The notes under the pieces were generated by a model. It searched no databases. It worked only from the letters and a program-made list of their open reading frames with translations, and was not told the origin of the DNA. From Cheiracanthium punctorium (taxonomy: Eukaryota > Arthropoda > Arachnida > Araneae > Cheiracanthiidae), in the NCBI GenBank assembly GCA_038373885.1, contig JAWZYV010013160.1, positions 1 through 64,000 on the forward strand: a stretch of 64,000 bases of DNA. The letters run 5' to 3'. This document shows positions 10,083 to 21,235 of the stretch, in pieces. The position numbers and the translations under genes are program-made. The number at the start of each line of letters is the position of its first letter. Position 1 is the stretch's first letter.

Positions 10083-12720
10083 GTAAGTTTTTGGGCTCAA
10101 AATATTTAATATTTATATTTAATAAAGATGGTGTTTATTTAATTATACTTGATTCTACCTGCTTATGTTAAAATGCAGTATATATTTTACTAGTATATTC
10201 TTTGCATATTTCATTAATGTGACATGGATTTTGAAACTTGTTTAATCAATTGAGTAGCATTGTTTCTTTAAATTTGTGTTATGTAATAGTTGCAATGCGC
10301 AGGTAATATTTTTTTCTCACATTGCATTTAATTTTTTTTAGAAAGAACTACCTTGCTTCTTATAATATTAGTTTTTTTTTATGCAGTTGCATATTAAAAT
10401 TGTGTTTTACCTTTCAAAAACCTTATCTCAAAGACTCTATGTTGCACCGTTTTTACAGTGTATACTTTTTAAACAGCTTAAATAGTCTTAAATTTTACAC
10501 TAATTGTTAGAAATGTTGGACAGATGACCACCAAAATGGTTCTTAATTTTAAAAATGTCAGACAAATAGTGTATAACTTTCTTATCTGGTGGCCATTTTT
10601 TTAGAGGCCACTTTATCATATATAAAACTTGTGAATTTGAGTCAGGAAAAAGTATTAATTTATGTAGTATGGTCACAGATACATAGTAGCTAACATGATT
10701 TATATTTGACTAACATTCAGTTTCTCATCTCAGGCACTCTTTTGCATCTCTTTTAACTACATAGTCATAATCAAAATCCTTCATTTTTTAAAGCAATAGA
10801 AATTCGGTACGAACAGTGTTTGAGTTGGCGGCATTAAGTGTGCAGCTGGTCACATTAGCATGCAAATTTCATTTTTCAGAAATATTGATCCTTTAGTGCT
10901 TTATAGTTAGAGTGATTAACTTGATTTTAACACTATTGATCTTTACAATTGTCTCTAATGATTGGTTCTTCAAAAAATTATTTGTAGATTTTTAAATGAA
11001 ATTTTTCGCTCTTCCACATCAATAAATTTTTCTACTATTTCAAAAATTCACTTTTAATCAAAAATTGCAGGATTCTATTTCATTTTAACTGACACAGTTT
11101 TCTGGAAGGGTAATTGTTTGTGAGTCCGGTATAGAATGTTTAACTTACACACAAGTGGTTTTTTTTTTTTTTTTTTTAAGGATGCAAAACCAAATAGATG
11201 TTTTTTAAAAATTAAATTGCCTTCTATATTTAGATTATACATTTTAGCTGTGTGATGAGACTCACTTGTAATTTATGTTAGTTAATTAACTAGTTAGTTA
11301 GTTAAATTACTCAGTTACAGCTATTTTAAATTTATGCTATGGAAAAGCCTCTCTTGAATTATGAGAGCTCCTTGCTGGAAGTAAGTTTCCAATGAATGTA
11401 AGTTTAATTAGTAGGCCAGATATTCATAATATCTGAAATTATTTTCATGTAAAACATGTTTCCAATATATGATAGGTTTGCTTAAGAGAGGTTTTACTTT
11501 TCTTTTTATTGTCCTTTATTTTCTTTTTCTTCTAAGAGTCCTTTATGTCTCAATGCTGTATGTTTAATGTGTAATCAGTCGAAGAATAAACTTTATAACC
11601 TTTCAAATAATTCATAATGAGTGCTTTATGTTCCTAATAAAATGTAATTAATGACACATAAAAATGTATCCTGGCAAAACCTGACAAATCTTAGTACAAT
11701 TTCAAAGGAGTTTTTTTAATTTATGTTTGTGACAATTACAATAAGAAAATTTAACTATTTTATTAGGTATTTTAGTAATGTTTTTCTTTACAGCTTATTT
11801 ATTTATTTATTGGAAATTTAAATGAATTTTACAAGTGGCAAAAACCTAATCATGAAAAGTCATGCATTAAACTGTCTCTCATGCCTATATATTTTTTATT
11901 TCAATATTGTCTGCTTTCATTAGGAAATTCAGTAAAGTTCCATAAATATTCAGTAAAGAATTAAAGTGAAGTTCAGCAAAGATTGTTTGGTACTTACGTA
12001 ATATCCTGGCGGTCATTCTCGCCAAACTATTTTTTCGTTAAATGTGCTGGCAAACTGTTGCTAATCATATTCGGAACCATCAATAATTTCATGTGTCTGG
12101 CATTTATCTTGGAAAAAATTGCTTGCCGATGTTTTTTTAACCCAAAACATGTTTTATACTTTTAAAAGTTAATCAGTTATGCTTGGTGATAATTAGTGTG
12201 CACTGATAAGGGAATAATACCAGTATGTGATCAAATTGATGATTGAATAGGATGAAATAACAATTTAATCATTAAAATGCATAGTATATTGGGAATAAAA
12301 AAGGAAATTCACTGTGAATGAAATAGTTCCATATGTAGCACTGCTTTAACGCACCATCCATTCCAACAATACACAACATAATGGAGCTTTTGAAAATGAT
12401 TTCATACATTTTTCATTCCTACTACTAAATTTGAGTTCCGGTGTATAAAGTTAACACTTATTTGATTATCAGTTCTACCTATTCTTATTTAACAATAAAT
12501 AAAATTGATTTGCCATGACAGTGTAGCATAAAAACTTTGAGGAGTATGAACATGAGTCGAATCCTTTTCAGAAGTCTTCCATAAATGTAATCATCACCTA
12601 GACCTACATTCCTCAAAACCAATATTAATTTCATAAACAATAGTTCTTGAAATTTATTCACATTTATCTCTACAAGGAACAATTTAATGAATTTTAGAAT
12701 GAATGTTTGTTGATACAATA
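10083..12720. other. AT-rich noncoding stretch
   Basis: No coding potential was supported. It contains a T run at 11160-11179 and ordinary AT-rich text, plausibly intron or intergenic. Confidence 0.5.
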
Positions 12721-12722
12721 AC

Positions 12723-12894
12723 AGGGGTTACGCTGGCTCTTTTTAACATTTCGCCAATTCATTTGCCAAATTAGATTTTTCTGGACATTATTAAGCAAAG
12801 CAATTGTCAATATTTTTGCCAAAATGTATTTTGTTTCGCCAAACTAATTTTATTTTCACAATTTGCAGCATTGGCGATCGACAGCGCGACCCCT
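12723..12894. mobile_element. Short hAT-like MITE
   Basis: A ~172-bp segment begins AGGGGTTACGC and ends GCGCGACCCCT. Flanks ACAATAAC and GCAATAAC match at 7 of 8 positions, consistent with an 8-bp hAT target duplication with one mutation. Its interior contains several TTTGCCAAA/TTCGCCAA motifs. It encodes nothing. Confidence 0.6.
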
Positions 12895-13007
12895 GCAATA
12901 ACCATGAAAGTATAAGCATAACTTACTACTGTCAAGGAGGAGGGGGGGATTGGCCCCCTTAAAATTCAAGAAAATAAAGATATTGCCTATTTGAAAATGG
13001 TATTATC

Positions 13008-13624
13008 CAGGGATCCGTAACTTAACGTAATGCGCGTTATAACCAATTCGTTATTCGTTACAAATCATAACGTTATTCACAAGCCGAATAACGTTATTCA
13101 TACCGTAACTTTCAAATCGTTCTTCACGAAATAACGTTTTAATCAATAACGTTAATGATTTGAGAAATCAGTATTCGGTCACTTGACCCAAAACTGCTCG
13201 GGGAATAACGTTATATTTAATAACGATATTCAACGTACACTTATTATAACGTTATTCTTTTCTATGCTATACATAATAACTCTAAGAACAGTAACAGAAT
13301 GCATTGGGTTAATCATGTTAACCGTTTAGTTTATAACGTTAAACTTACATAACTATTTGATAACGATACAGTATCAATTAGTTAGAATATAACCTTTCGT
13401 TCAATAACAATTTAAATACGGTATGAGACCATAACGTTAAAGGAACAGAACGACATCTTCATACCGTTATAACGCAATAACGAAATGCCATTCATATTGA
13501 CACGATCCGTTACAAAATATAACAAATAGTTCCAATATATTTAAATACGGTATAACATCTAACCGTTCGAGTAACCTAAAAATTTTGATCCGAATCATCG
13601 GCTTTTCGGACTGAGAGGAGGGTG
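13008..13624 (+). repeat. Left long terminal inverted repeat of the 15.1-kb unit
   Basis: These 617 bp are repeated inverted at 27505-28114, with long matching blocks around 'AACAGAATGCATT', 'GATACAGTATCAATTAGTTA' and 'GGTATGAGACCATAACGTTA', down to 'GGCTTTTCGGACTGAGAGGA' at the inner edge. Substitutions and small indels suggest roughly four-fifths identity by eye. The arm is crowded with the palindromic motif ATAACGTTAT and its shorter forms, which could be subterminal protein-binding sites. Confidence 0.85.
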
Positions 13625-14176
13625 AATGAAAGGTAAAAGTATTGAGTGGGTTCACCACCTAGACTCGTGTTCCGTACATAAAACACAGGATACATGCAAG
13701 GACTGATTTCCAGCATAGCATTCGGGACAATTGCCTGGGCCCCCAACAATAAGGGGCGCTCCCAAATAACCCTTTAACTTGCACATTTTGAATTTAATTT
13801 AAAATGAACAGGGTAGATACTGACAGTGGCGGATCCAGAAAAAATTCTGGAGGTGGCACAAAACATTTGGCTCATATTTCTGGTAAATAAATTCACTTGA
13901 ATTTAAAAACGAAGTCAATATTCTACACTGTAATTTTCAGGTGGTACGTGTTCCTGTGTCCCTCCCCCCACTCTGGATCGCTGACAATGTATATTGAAGA
14001 GGATTTTTTTTCATTTTTTTTTAAAGCTGCTACTTCAGCTAGATTATTTTATTGAAGTATTGGGAGTCAAAGATAATTTTTCGTACTTTGATTGTATTTC
14101 CTTTTATTTTTTAATAAAAAGATAACCTTTTGGATACAGTCAGTTTCAGCATGTCACTTTTTTACAATATTAAAAA
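13625..14176. other. Noncoding, with a decayed MITE at about 13823-13984
   Basis: CAGTGGCGGATCCAG at about 13824 and CTCTGGATCGCTG near 13971-13983 are imperfectly inverted and resemble hAT ends. The right end is shortened and no matching 8-bp flanks remain. The rest of the interval is AT-rich and shows nothing. Confidence 0.4.
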
Positions 14177-14639
14177 AATCTGATGTGTCCAACACATGAC
14201 TTCCTTGCACGTCCATTAGATCAAAAATATTTTCGACGCACTTCCTCTAAATTTATTTGTTTGAAAGAGATAAAATATCAATAATAGTAAGGTTTAGCGA
14301 TTTCCAGCCAAATATTTCGATATCGCCAAGCTGAGTTCAATTTGAAAGATTTCCTTCTGACACTTTATTTGGCGATATTTCACCAAAAGCGAACAAACTT
14401 GAGATAGTCTGCGAGATTTTGGGGATAGCCAAAGTAGTCATTGACCACAGACTTTCAATGAATTGAATGCATCCATACACCTCAATGTATTAGAAGTCAT
14501 TTGGCTCACCCTGTAAATAAATTCTCAGTCGATTGCTGTCAAAAAAGATATTGAAAACAGTTAGATATTACAATAGTTCTAAATACAAAAGTTAAAAAAT
14601 CTACGGGTTAGTTTTAGAGTTATACAAAATAGGAAATAA

Positions 14640-14908
14640 TTTTTGGCGCCAAATTTGGCGATATTTCGGCGAAACTCGTCAATGTCGACGACATTTGGCG
14701 AGATTTTAAGCATGAACCAAACAATGACAGATTATCGCCAAATTTGGCGATATTTCGCCAAAACTCGCCAAGAACGATGACAAATGGCGATACTTTGGGC
14801 GTGGACCAAATGACTGACAATCGCCAAATTTGGCGATATTTCGCCAAAACTCGCCAAGGTCGAGGACAGACGGCGAGATTTTGGGCATGTACCAAACAAT
14901 GACTATCT
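14640..14908. repeat. ~88-bp tandem array
   Basis: Three copies contain 'CGCCAAATTTGGCGATATTT' and CGCCAAAACTCGCCAA, with units beginning near 14648, 14738 and 14823. A weaker partial copy lies at about 14365-14450. The TTTGGCGA/TCGCCAAA motifs make each unit partly palindromic. Confidence 0.8.
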
Positions 14909-15408
14909 ACAGTAGTATTATATTAAGATGTCCATAGACATTAAAGTACTGAAATTCTTTCCGGTGGTCCTGTAAATAAACTCTCCAGTAGATTGGAACC
15001 AAAAATCGAGATGCACAACTAGATGTTACAACATTCTTATATATGAAATTTCATAATAGTTTTTGAGATTTGAGAGTTAAATATGCACACACGTACACCA
15101 AAAGTCGCCAAGCTTAGCGACTTTTGGCATAGTTCTTGAGGGAGGCACGTGACCGTGGTCGGACCATTACCTAACTTATGTGGTAGGACGGTATTGTGCT
15201 TGAAATGGATGAATGCCCCTAAAATTGCCATTGACCGTAATGTATTGGAAATCTTTTGAGTGTTCCTGTAGCAGAACTATAAATGATAAAGAGACTTTTT
15301 TTAATGGAGAAATTCATTTTCTAACTCTTTACAGTATATATCACTTCTGAGTCGTTTGAAATAGCCCAATACCTCTAAAAAACGCTTTGATGAATTTCGG
15401 CCCTTAGA

Positions 15409-15905
15409 GCGTAATATATTTCGAATCTTTTGGGCGGTCCTGTAGATAAACTATTCAGTCGAATGGAACCGAAAGGGGAGGTGCACAACTAGATGTTACA
15501 ACAATCCTGAATATAAGGTTTCAACATTGTACGCCTAACAGTTTTTGAGATATGCGAGTTTAATGAATTTCGGCCCATTGAGCGTAATGTATTTCGAATG
15601 TTTTGGGCAGTCCTGTAGATAAACTATCCAGTCGAATGGAACCAAAAGGGGAGGTGCACTACTAGATGTTACAACTATCCAAAATATGAAGTTTCGACAT
15701 TCTACGCCTAATAGCTTTTGAGTTAGGCGAGTTTAATGAATTTCGGCCCATAGAGCGTAATGTATTTCGAATCTTTTGGGCGGTCCTGTACATAAACTAT
15801 CCATTCGATTGCCACCAAAAAGGGAGGTGCACAACTAGATCATAGAACAATCCTAAATATCAAATCTCAACATTCTACGACCCATAGTTTTTGAGATATG
15901 CGAGT
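15409..15905. repeat. 173-bp tandem array
   Basis: GAGCGTAAT(A/G)TATTTCGAAT recurs at 15409, 15582 and 15755, an exact 173-bp period. The shared text includes GGTCCTGTA.ATAAACTAT, GGAGGTGCAC.ACTAGAT and TTTTTGAGATATGCGAGTT. Weaker relatives start near 14480, 14940 and 15235. The last unit abuts the ACGTACGTACGTAC tract. Confidence 0.85.
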
Positions 15906-16442
15906 TACATACATACGTACGTACGTACAGACGGCATGGAAAAATTGGCCACAGTAGACTCGCCGCTGGTCAAAATGAGTTGCAGACGCGTTAATATGAT
16001 CGTGCATGCTAGCCTACGATGAGATGCATCGAAAAAATTTTTTAAATTAAATTTAGAGGTAGTCAAAATCTGTTTTTTTGTCGAAATTTGGCCCCCAAAA
16101 TTTTTCGGGATCACATTACTTCCTTATACTACGTACAAGGAAGTAAAAAAATTGTTTAAAGTGTGAATGTCCAGCTTTTTGTCCTATTCTGCGGCTGTCA
16201 ATCTAACAGTGTTGAGTTTTGGTCGCTTTTCTCCAGTTACAGCGTGAATACGCGTTAGAGCCCTTTAAAATGTCCTTCGACCAAGGCACCCCCTCTCTTT
16301 GGTAGATAGCCCTTGCGTAATTTCGCCACAATACAATACAACAGAAAAAAATCTTTTTTTAAAACACAAAACGCTTTTAAACTCAGTCCTTTCAACTGTT
16401 AGCAATAGGAGGTGTGTTAAACAGTAGAACTTTTAATTAATA

Positions 16443-16696
16443 TTAGATTGGTGCATATATATAATTATCAAGCGTTTCCCTCTTTCTCCATTTGGCAAAA
16501 CAATCCCAGCTTTCGATTCAGGGTGGTTTGCCCGTTTCAAGTCTGGTGACATTAGCTTGGAAGATAAGCCAGGACGAGGTCGACCATCGGATTTTGACGA
16601 CCAGGCACTTTTGGCAGACTGGAAGGGAGCGAAAGCTGGGACTGTTCCGGCCGATGGGGAAAGGGAAAAACGCCTGATAATTATGCACCGACCTAA
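16443..16696 (+). mobile_element. Internally deleted mariner element
   Basis: A 254-bp element starts TTAGATTGGTGCAT and ends ATGCACCGACCTAA, flanked by TA on both sides (16441-16442 and 16697-16698), the mariner target duplication. The inverted ends run imperfectly for about 70 bp. Between them lies only a short slice of transposase coding sequence (16515-16622), so the element is a deletion derivative that could move only with help from a full-length relative. Confidence 0.85.
16515..16622 (+). pseudogene. Mariner transposase DNA-binding-domain remnant
   Basis: A 36-codon open stretch reads DSGWFARFKSGDISLEDKPG then RGRPSDFDDQALLADW. The WFARFKSGD..LEDKP.RGRPS block is the end of the second helix-turn-helix and the GRPR-like linker of mariner transposases. 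The catalytic domain is absent. The frame is open despite the deletion, but there is no in-frame start or stop structure suggesting a product. Confidence 0.85.
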
Positions 16697-17846
16697 TAAT
16701 TTTAAAAGTTAAAATAATTAGTAGTTGTTCTTTCTTTACTTTAAAGAAATGTAAAAAAGTGACATACCGATGTTGACACCGCCCCTGGAAAGGTTAAATT
16801 GTAGGTCTATTTAAAAAAATTTTTTTTTAAGGAAGTGTGAGTTAAGGGCTTAGCTAGGGGTACGTATCCTCCTAACACCGAAATTTTTACATCAGTCAGT
16901 GTTAGCATTAATGAGTATGTGAGTATTTTGCTGAGGCAAATCTAACAGACGGGTATCTACTTAGCGAGGGGGGGGGGCGTTGCCTTGGCCGAGGTCTTTT
17001 TCAGAAATTCAAAGCATATTCGCATAACATCTGGCAAAAATCGCCCAAAACTTCAGACCGTTAGATAGACGCAGTTGGCTGGAAGCCTGGACATTAATAG
17101 TTTAGCAATCCACCATACTCAATGTTTTATTCACTTGGCCACGATGCGACCTCATAAGCATTTAGATTTTTATGCCTTGCGAAAATTACGTTTATTTATA
17201 CACAACTCTAATGCATAGCTCCTTCCAAAGAAACTACTCTCTGCACTGTCGCAAGATAATGGAAAGAAATCCGGAATCACTGACCTAGGGCTATCAGGAA
17301 TGTTAATAAATTTGAAAAGACATACTGTTTTACGTGTTATGTAACATCATATGTAACATCATTGATCTCATGAACTCCAATTATGTACCAATCATCCATT
17401 ACTTTTATGTTTTTTCTTGTTTTTTGCATACCATTTCTTTTTTGAAGAAAGGGGGGAAATGATGTTGAGTGCGGAGATAGTACTTTCTTAATGTGCATGC
17501 AAATTATGTCTTCCCTCCCCCTCCCCTTGAAGGAAGTCTGCGTACGCTACAGTGGCGCGTGGATGTACCCATACATTCCGTTAGCCACACTGCTCAAAAG
17601 GGTTATAATTAAAGGTCCAATAAAGAATAAAATGGTGCAAAACTATGAAACTGCTACGATAAAAAAAATATATATTGCTATTACGCAAATGTGATGACTG
17701 ATTGTCGGAATACTATTTTGTCATTTCTCTCATGTGTCAATGATCCTCATCTTTAAATCTATCGCATTTTTACTTTCCGAACATATATGGAAAGTATTGT
17801 AATCATGAAAATATTCGACTTTTAAGATTTTCATGTATTTACACGT

Positions 17847-17945
17847 TTTCGGGCATTAATTCATTTATGTTGTTTTTGCGGTGATGGATTTGTGTACGTA
17901 AGCAAACACGATAGCTCCTAAACAGTGCATTTGATTGAGCTGAAA
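17847..17945 (+). repeat. 99-bp segment duplicated at 18341-18439
   Basis: The segment from TTTCGGGCATTAATTC to TTGATTGAGCTGAAA is repeated essentially unchanged 494 bp downstream. This is the probable source copy, because its surroundings lack the inverted flanks seen at the second copy. Confidence 0.9.
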
Positions 17946-18109
17946 TTTTGTATATATATTATAGACCACCCATATTGATTTTCGCGTGTACAGGATGTGT
18001 AGTTTTTTACAAAGCTGCAAAATGAATTTAATACATTGGGCGAGAGTTCCTGAAAGTGCGCTAGCGTCTATTGAGTATTTCAGTATTTTGTGTTATGGCA
18101 AGTCTACAC

Positions 18110-18190
18110 GAAGGGCATCTACCCACGGGAGAGGGGGACTTAGGCGGAGGACCATTTTAAGGGGTTCTAACGCGTATTTACTTTGTATCT
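18110..18190 (-). repeat. Decayed SINE-like segment
   Basis: The text GGAGGACCATTTTAAGGGGTTCTAAC..GTATTTA resembles the 30130-30185 SINE segment (GGAGGACTTTTTAAGGGATCCTAACCCGTATTTA). It is a short, diverged piece with no visible tRNA-like head. Confidence 0.4.
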
Positions 18191-18311
18191 GCATGCACAT
18201 AAAACCGCCTGAATCTCTAGATCCTTTGATCGACTGCCACGCAGTATGCCCCAACGCGGGACCAGTACACTTTGGCTGTCTACCATACTTACAATAATAC
18301 ATTTGGGTAAT

Positions 18312-18483
18312 ACACTAGTACACCTTAAATTATTTGTGTCTTTCGGGCATTAATTCATTTATGTTGTTTTTGCGGTGATGGATTTGTGTACGTAAGCAAA
18401 CACGATAGCTCCTAAACAGTGCATTTGATTGAGCTGAAAATAAGTATAATTTAAGACACAAATAATTTAAGGTGTACTAGTGT
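18312..18483. repeat. 31-bp perfect inverted repeat enclosing the second copy of the 99-bp segment
   Basis: The arm at 18312-18342 (ACACTAGTACACC..TTTGTGTCTT) is repeated inverted at 18453-18483. Between the arms lies the 99-bp duplicate at 18341-18439 plus about 13 bp. Perfect arms around a nearby copied segment suggest a template-switch event or a small foldback element. Confidence 0.85.
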
Positions 18484-19759
18484 CTAAATGGTGCATTCGT
18501 ATAAGTTCAAATTCAGTATGTATATTGTAGGTCTTCGTTTTACAACCTGTTTAGATTCTCGTAAGTGTAGGATTCACAGTTTTTTCATGTCACAAAAAAG
18601 TATTCTTATACATTGCGGTCTGTACATTAATTTTTGAAGTGCACTAGCGTTTGAGCACTGTATTCTTAATTATTGAATGTTCCAACATACCGAGACAGAA
18701 CTAATGTGAAATCGTAAAGCTGCCGTATTCAAATTCTGCGCCTAGTTTTATAGAAACTATGTCAATTTGTACTATTTGATTTATTGTCTACCGAAGAAAT
18801 TTTCTACAACAAGCAGTTCATGCATCCTGACCACGATGAGTTTTTAGTCATGAGCATGAGGAAAGCATGATCACATTGTCCCCTTTTAAATATATAAATT
18901 CATTTGACAGAAGACCGACGATGTAAGAACACATGAAGCCGGGGTTGAGGATATCGGGATATATCATTCCCCGGGTAATTTTAGCATGAGTTTTAATATT
19001 TTTCCATCAAGCCGAATTTAAGTTTATATATGTACGGCCACAGTCGTCGACTCCATGAGGCTTGCGGGGGCTTCAGCCCCCTCAAAAATTTCGTTCCAAT
19101 CTTTCTACTGTCAAATATTTTTTTTTCTATATTGGTTGAAACTCAAAGAGTGTGGTGCTACTATTTTTCGATAAGACAAAAGACTGTGGATACGGAGCTT
19201 TTTCATAAAGTACTTAAAGGCTTTTGTGAGAAGTAATCGTCTCAAATGAATTAGAAATAGCAAGAAATATTTCTTGACTTTGCAGATGATTAGCAGATAA
19301 AATAGCCATAAAAGGATGACCTTGAGACAGGGGGCGACTTTCTTGCAGAGGGTTGTTCTGTTCCTGGAGGGGTCAAGAAAACCGCAAACTTGAGGTGGTC
19401 AACAGCTTTCGGTTGAGAAGAAAGAGCAACAGCATTGTAGCTGAGGTGTCATGATTGCTTCTAGCAGGGTTTGAATTTTGCGCCCCCTCAACACAATGTT
19501 TGGAAAGTGCTCCTGACAAGGGTTACGCCCCTAGCAGTGTTATACAGTAAGCCTCCGCAACCCCCGAACACACAGTTGAAAGTTACCCCGTAGTGCGGGG
19601 GCAGGAGGGTGAAGAGACCTCCACACAAGGAATTATTTTTTAAATGAAATTAAATATTTTGTAATTTTAATTTTCCTTTCGTTTTTTTAAAGAAACCGCA
19701 GAATATTAGAATTTATCTTAATACTTTACAGAGGATAGACAGAAGAACAGACATATATT

Positions 19760-20422
19760 CAGAGTGTGTGACAATTCCCTCCCGAGTTTGGAAAGCTTAT
19801 TAAAAAATATATTACCAATACAGCAACAAAGTTCACTTTATTGAATAAAGAATGTTACAAGCTTTTTTTTCATAAATGTTCAATATGTGAACCTTTCGTG
19901 ATGTGGCAGCTATCAAGTCTAAAGTCAAATTCTTCCCTCCCATACTCGCTTTAACTTGTGGCGATCAATGGTAGCGAATACGGTTGTGATCCTTTGGCGT
20001 AAATGAGGCACAGGGGGCACAAACACATGATTTATTATATAACTCCTTAAAAAAATCGCATACTTATGGTTTGGAGAGCGTGGTGGCCACGGATGAAGGC
20101 GATTGTCGTCGATAGAGCCTCGACCAATTCAACGATGAGGAAGCTGGTTATTTGTGAAAAACAAAACTTGTAATGTTTCTTTTCCCCGTAAAGTCCACTT
20201 TGATGCTGTATTGGTAATATATTTTATAAGCCTTCCAAACCCGGGGGGGGGGGATTGTGACACACTCTATATGTATATATTTAGAGATACAGGAAGCTCG
20301 TGATTTGTGAAACAAAACTTGTAGTGTTCCTTTCTTCAGTAAAGATAACTTTGTTGCCGTATCGGCAATATATTATTTTTTATAAGCCTTCCAAACCCGG
20401 GACAGAATTGTGACACACCCTG
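19760..20422 (-). mobile_element. Degraded mariner/IS630-type element with a doubled right end
   Basis: The left end (CAGAGTGTGTGACAATTC..GAGTTTGGAAAGCTTAT, 19760 onward) is matched in inverted form at about 20205-20268 and again at about 20335-20422 (CCAAACCCGGGACAG..TGACACACCCTG). The minus strand carries the C-terminal part of a DDE transposase (19870-20160). Two right ends in tandem imply a partial second copy or local duplication. Confidence 0.7.
19870..20160 (-). pseudogene. C-terminal fragment of an IS630/mariner-type transposase
   Basis: The minus strand reads IGRGSIDDNRLHPWPPRSPN, then RSYIINHVFVPPVPHLRQRI, then KLKRVWEGRI and, after a frameshift, FRLDSCHITKGSHIEHL and a stop. WPPRSPD..PCDFFLWGYVK..V..PP.P..L..RI and a C-terminal GGHIEHL are hallmarks of the catalytic C-terminal half of this widespread arthropod transposase family. 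Here the sequence carries an internal stop near its start and at least one frameshift. The N-terminal half is missing. Non-functional. Confidence 0.75.
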
Positions 20423-21039
20423 TATTTATAAATCCCTGATTAGATACATCGGTGGAAAAAGCAACTAAAAATGCGTAGGGGTTGCATTTTCCTCACGTTT
20501 TCTCCCTTTTTCAGCCTGAAACACTTGTAATAACCAATTCTTCGATAAATCATTCGTAATATTTAAGCGAACTCTTTTTCGTGATGAAAGTATTATTATC
20601 CATAGTAAAAAGTTTTCCAACTACTGGGCTTGTATAAAAAAGACTCTTTTTAAACTTAAAAAAATTAACTATTATAAATTTTCGATAAATCTAAGCTGAA
20701 AGCTCAAATTTAGAGTTTATTTTGAATCTCGATTTTCGAATCTTTCTGTCTAAACAGAGTTGAATTGACAGAAATGTGGCGGGACCGTTAGAAAATTTTA
20801 TTAGTTTTTAGGGCTAAGCAAGATGAGTGGATAAAGAAACATCTTGAAGATTATTTCCGGATACTCGGATTCGTTACTTTATAGTTTTGCAATCGTGAAA
20901 TTTTCTAATGCGAAATAAAAGATAATTGACACTTTTTTATAAATATATTGATCCAAAACTATACCAAAGAAAGTGAAAGTTATTTTAAAAACTTCCTTTT
21001 TTTAAAATTAAGTTAAAAAACTTGATGTGCCCCACCAGT
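20423..21039. other. AT-rich noncoding stretch
   Basis: No supported feature was seen. Confidence 0.4.
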
Positions 21040-21235
21040 GGCCGAGCACATAATGCTCTCAACTAGTAAACGGTTAGCCTGGTTTAAATTCAGGTCGCAT
21101 CCGCCCACCTAGCCTTCCGGAGATTCCCCGATTTTCTCCGAAACTTTGAGTAAATACAGTTTAGGACCCCTTAGAAAAACACCCACTCCCCTCGGACTGG
21201 ATCCCCCGAGTTGATAATGAACGTAATTTAAAAAA
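21040..21235 (+). repeat. tRNA-derived SINE, + strand copy
   Basis: The 5' part has A-box-like AGTGGCCGAGC and B-box-like GGTTTAAATTC, the internal pol III promoter elements of a tRNA. Then come CATCCGCCCACCTAG, CCTTCCGGAGATTCCCCGAT and TTCTCCGAAACTTTGAGTAA, and a run of ATACAGTTTAGGACCCCTTA. The same body, inverted, is at 30095-30240. The 3' end and target duplication were not resolved. Confidence 0.65.

Larger units (their letters stand above)
14177..16146. repeat. ~2-kb repeat element with internal satellites and a terminal hairpin
   Basis: The left end (TCTGATGTG..CAACACATGACTTCC after an A run) recurs at 46277-46410, in the same orientation, marking it as the edge of a dispersed family. 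The right end is the hairpin ACTTCCTT..AAGGAAGT at about 16118-16144, with ACGTACGTACGTAC just after 15910. Between them lie two tandem arrays: ~88-bp units at 14640-14908 and 173-bp units at 15409-15900, with diverged copies upstream. It encodes no protein. The TC start and a hairpin near the end recall Helitron ends, but no CTRR end follows, so the class is open. Confidence 0.55.

Noticed and set aside
14177..16146. A Helitron
   Set aside because: TC start and a hairpin near the right edge are suggestive, but no CTRR terminus or A/T target junction was found.
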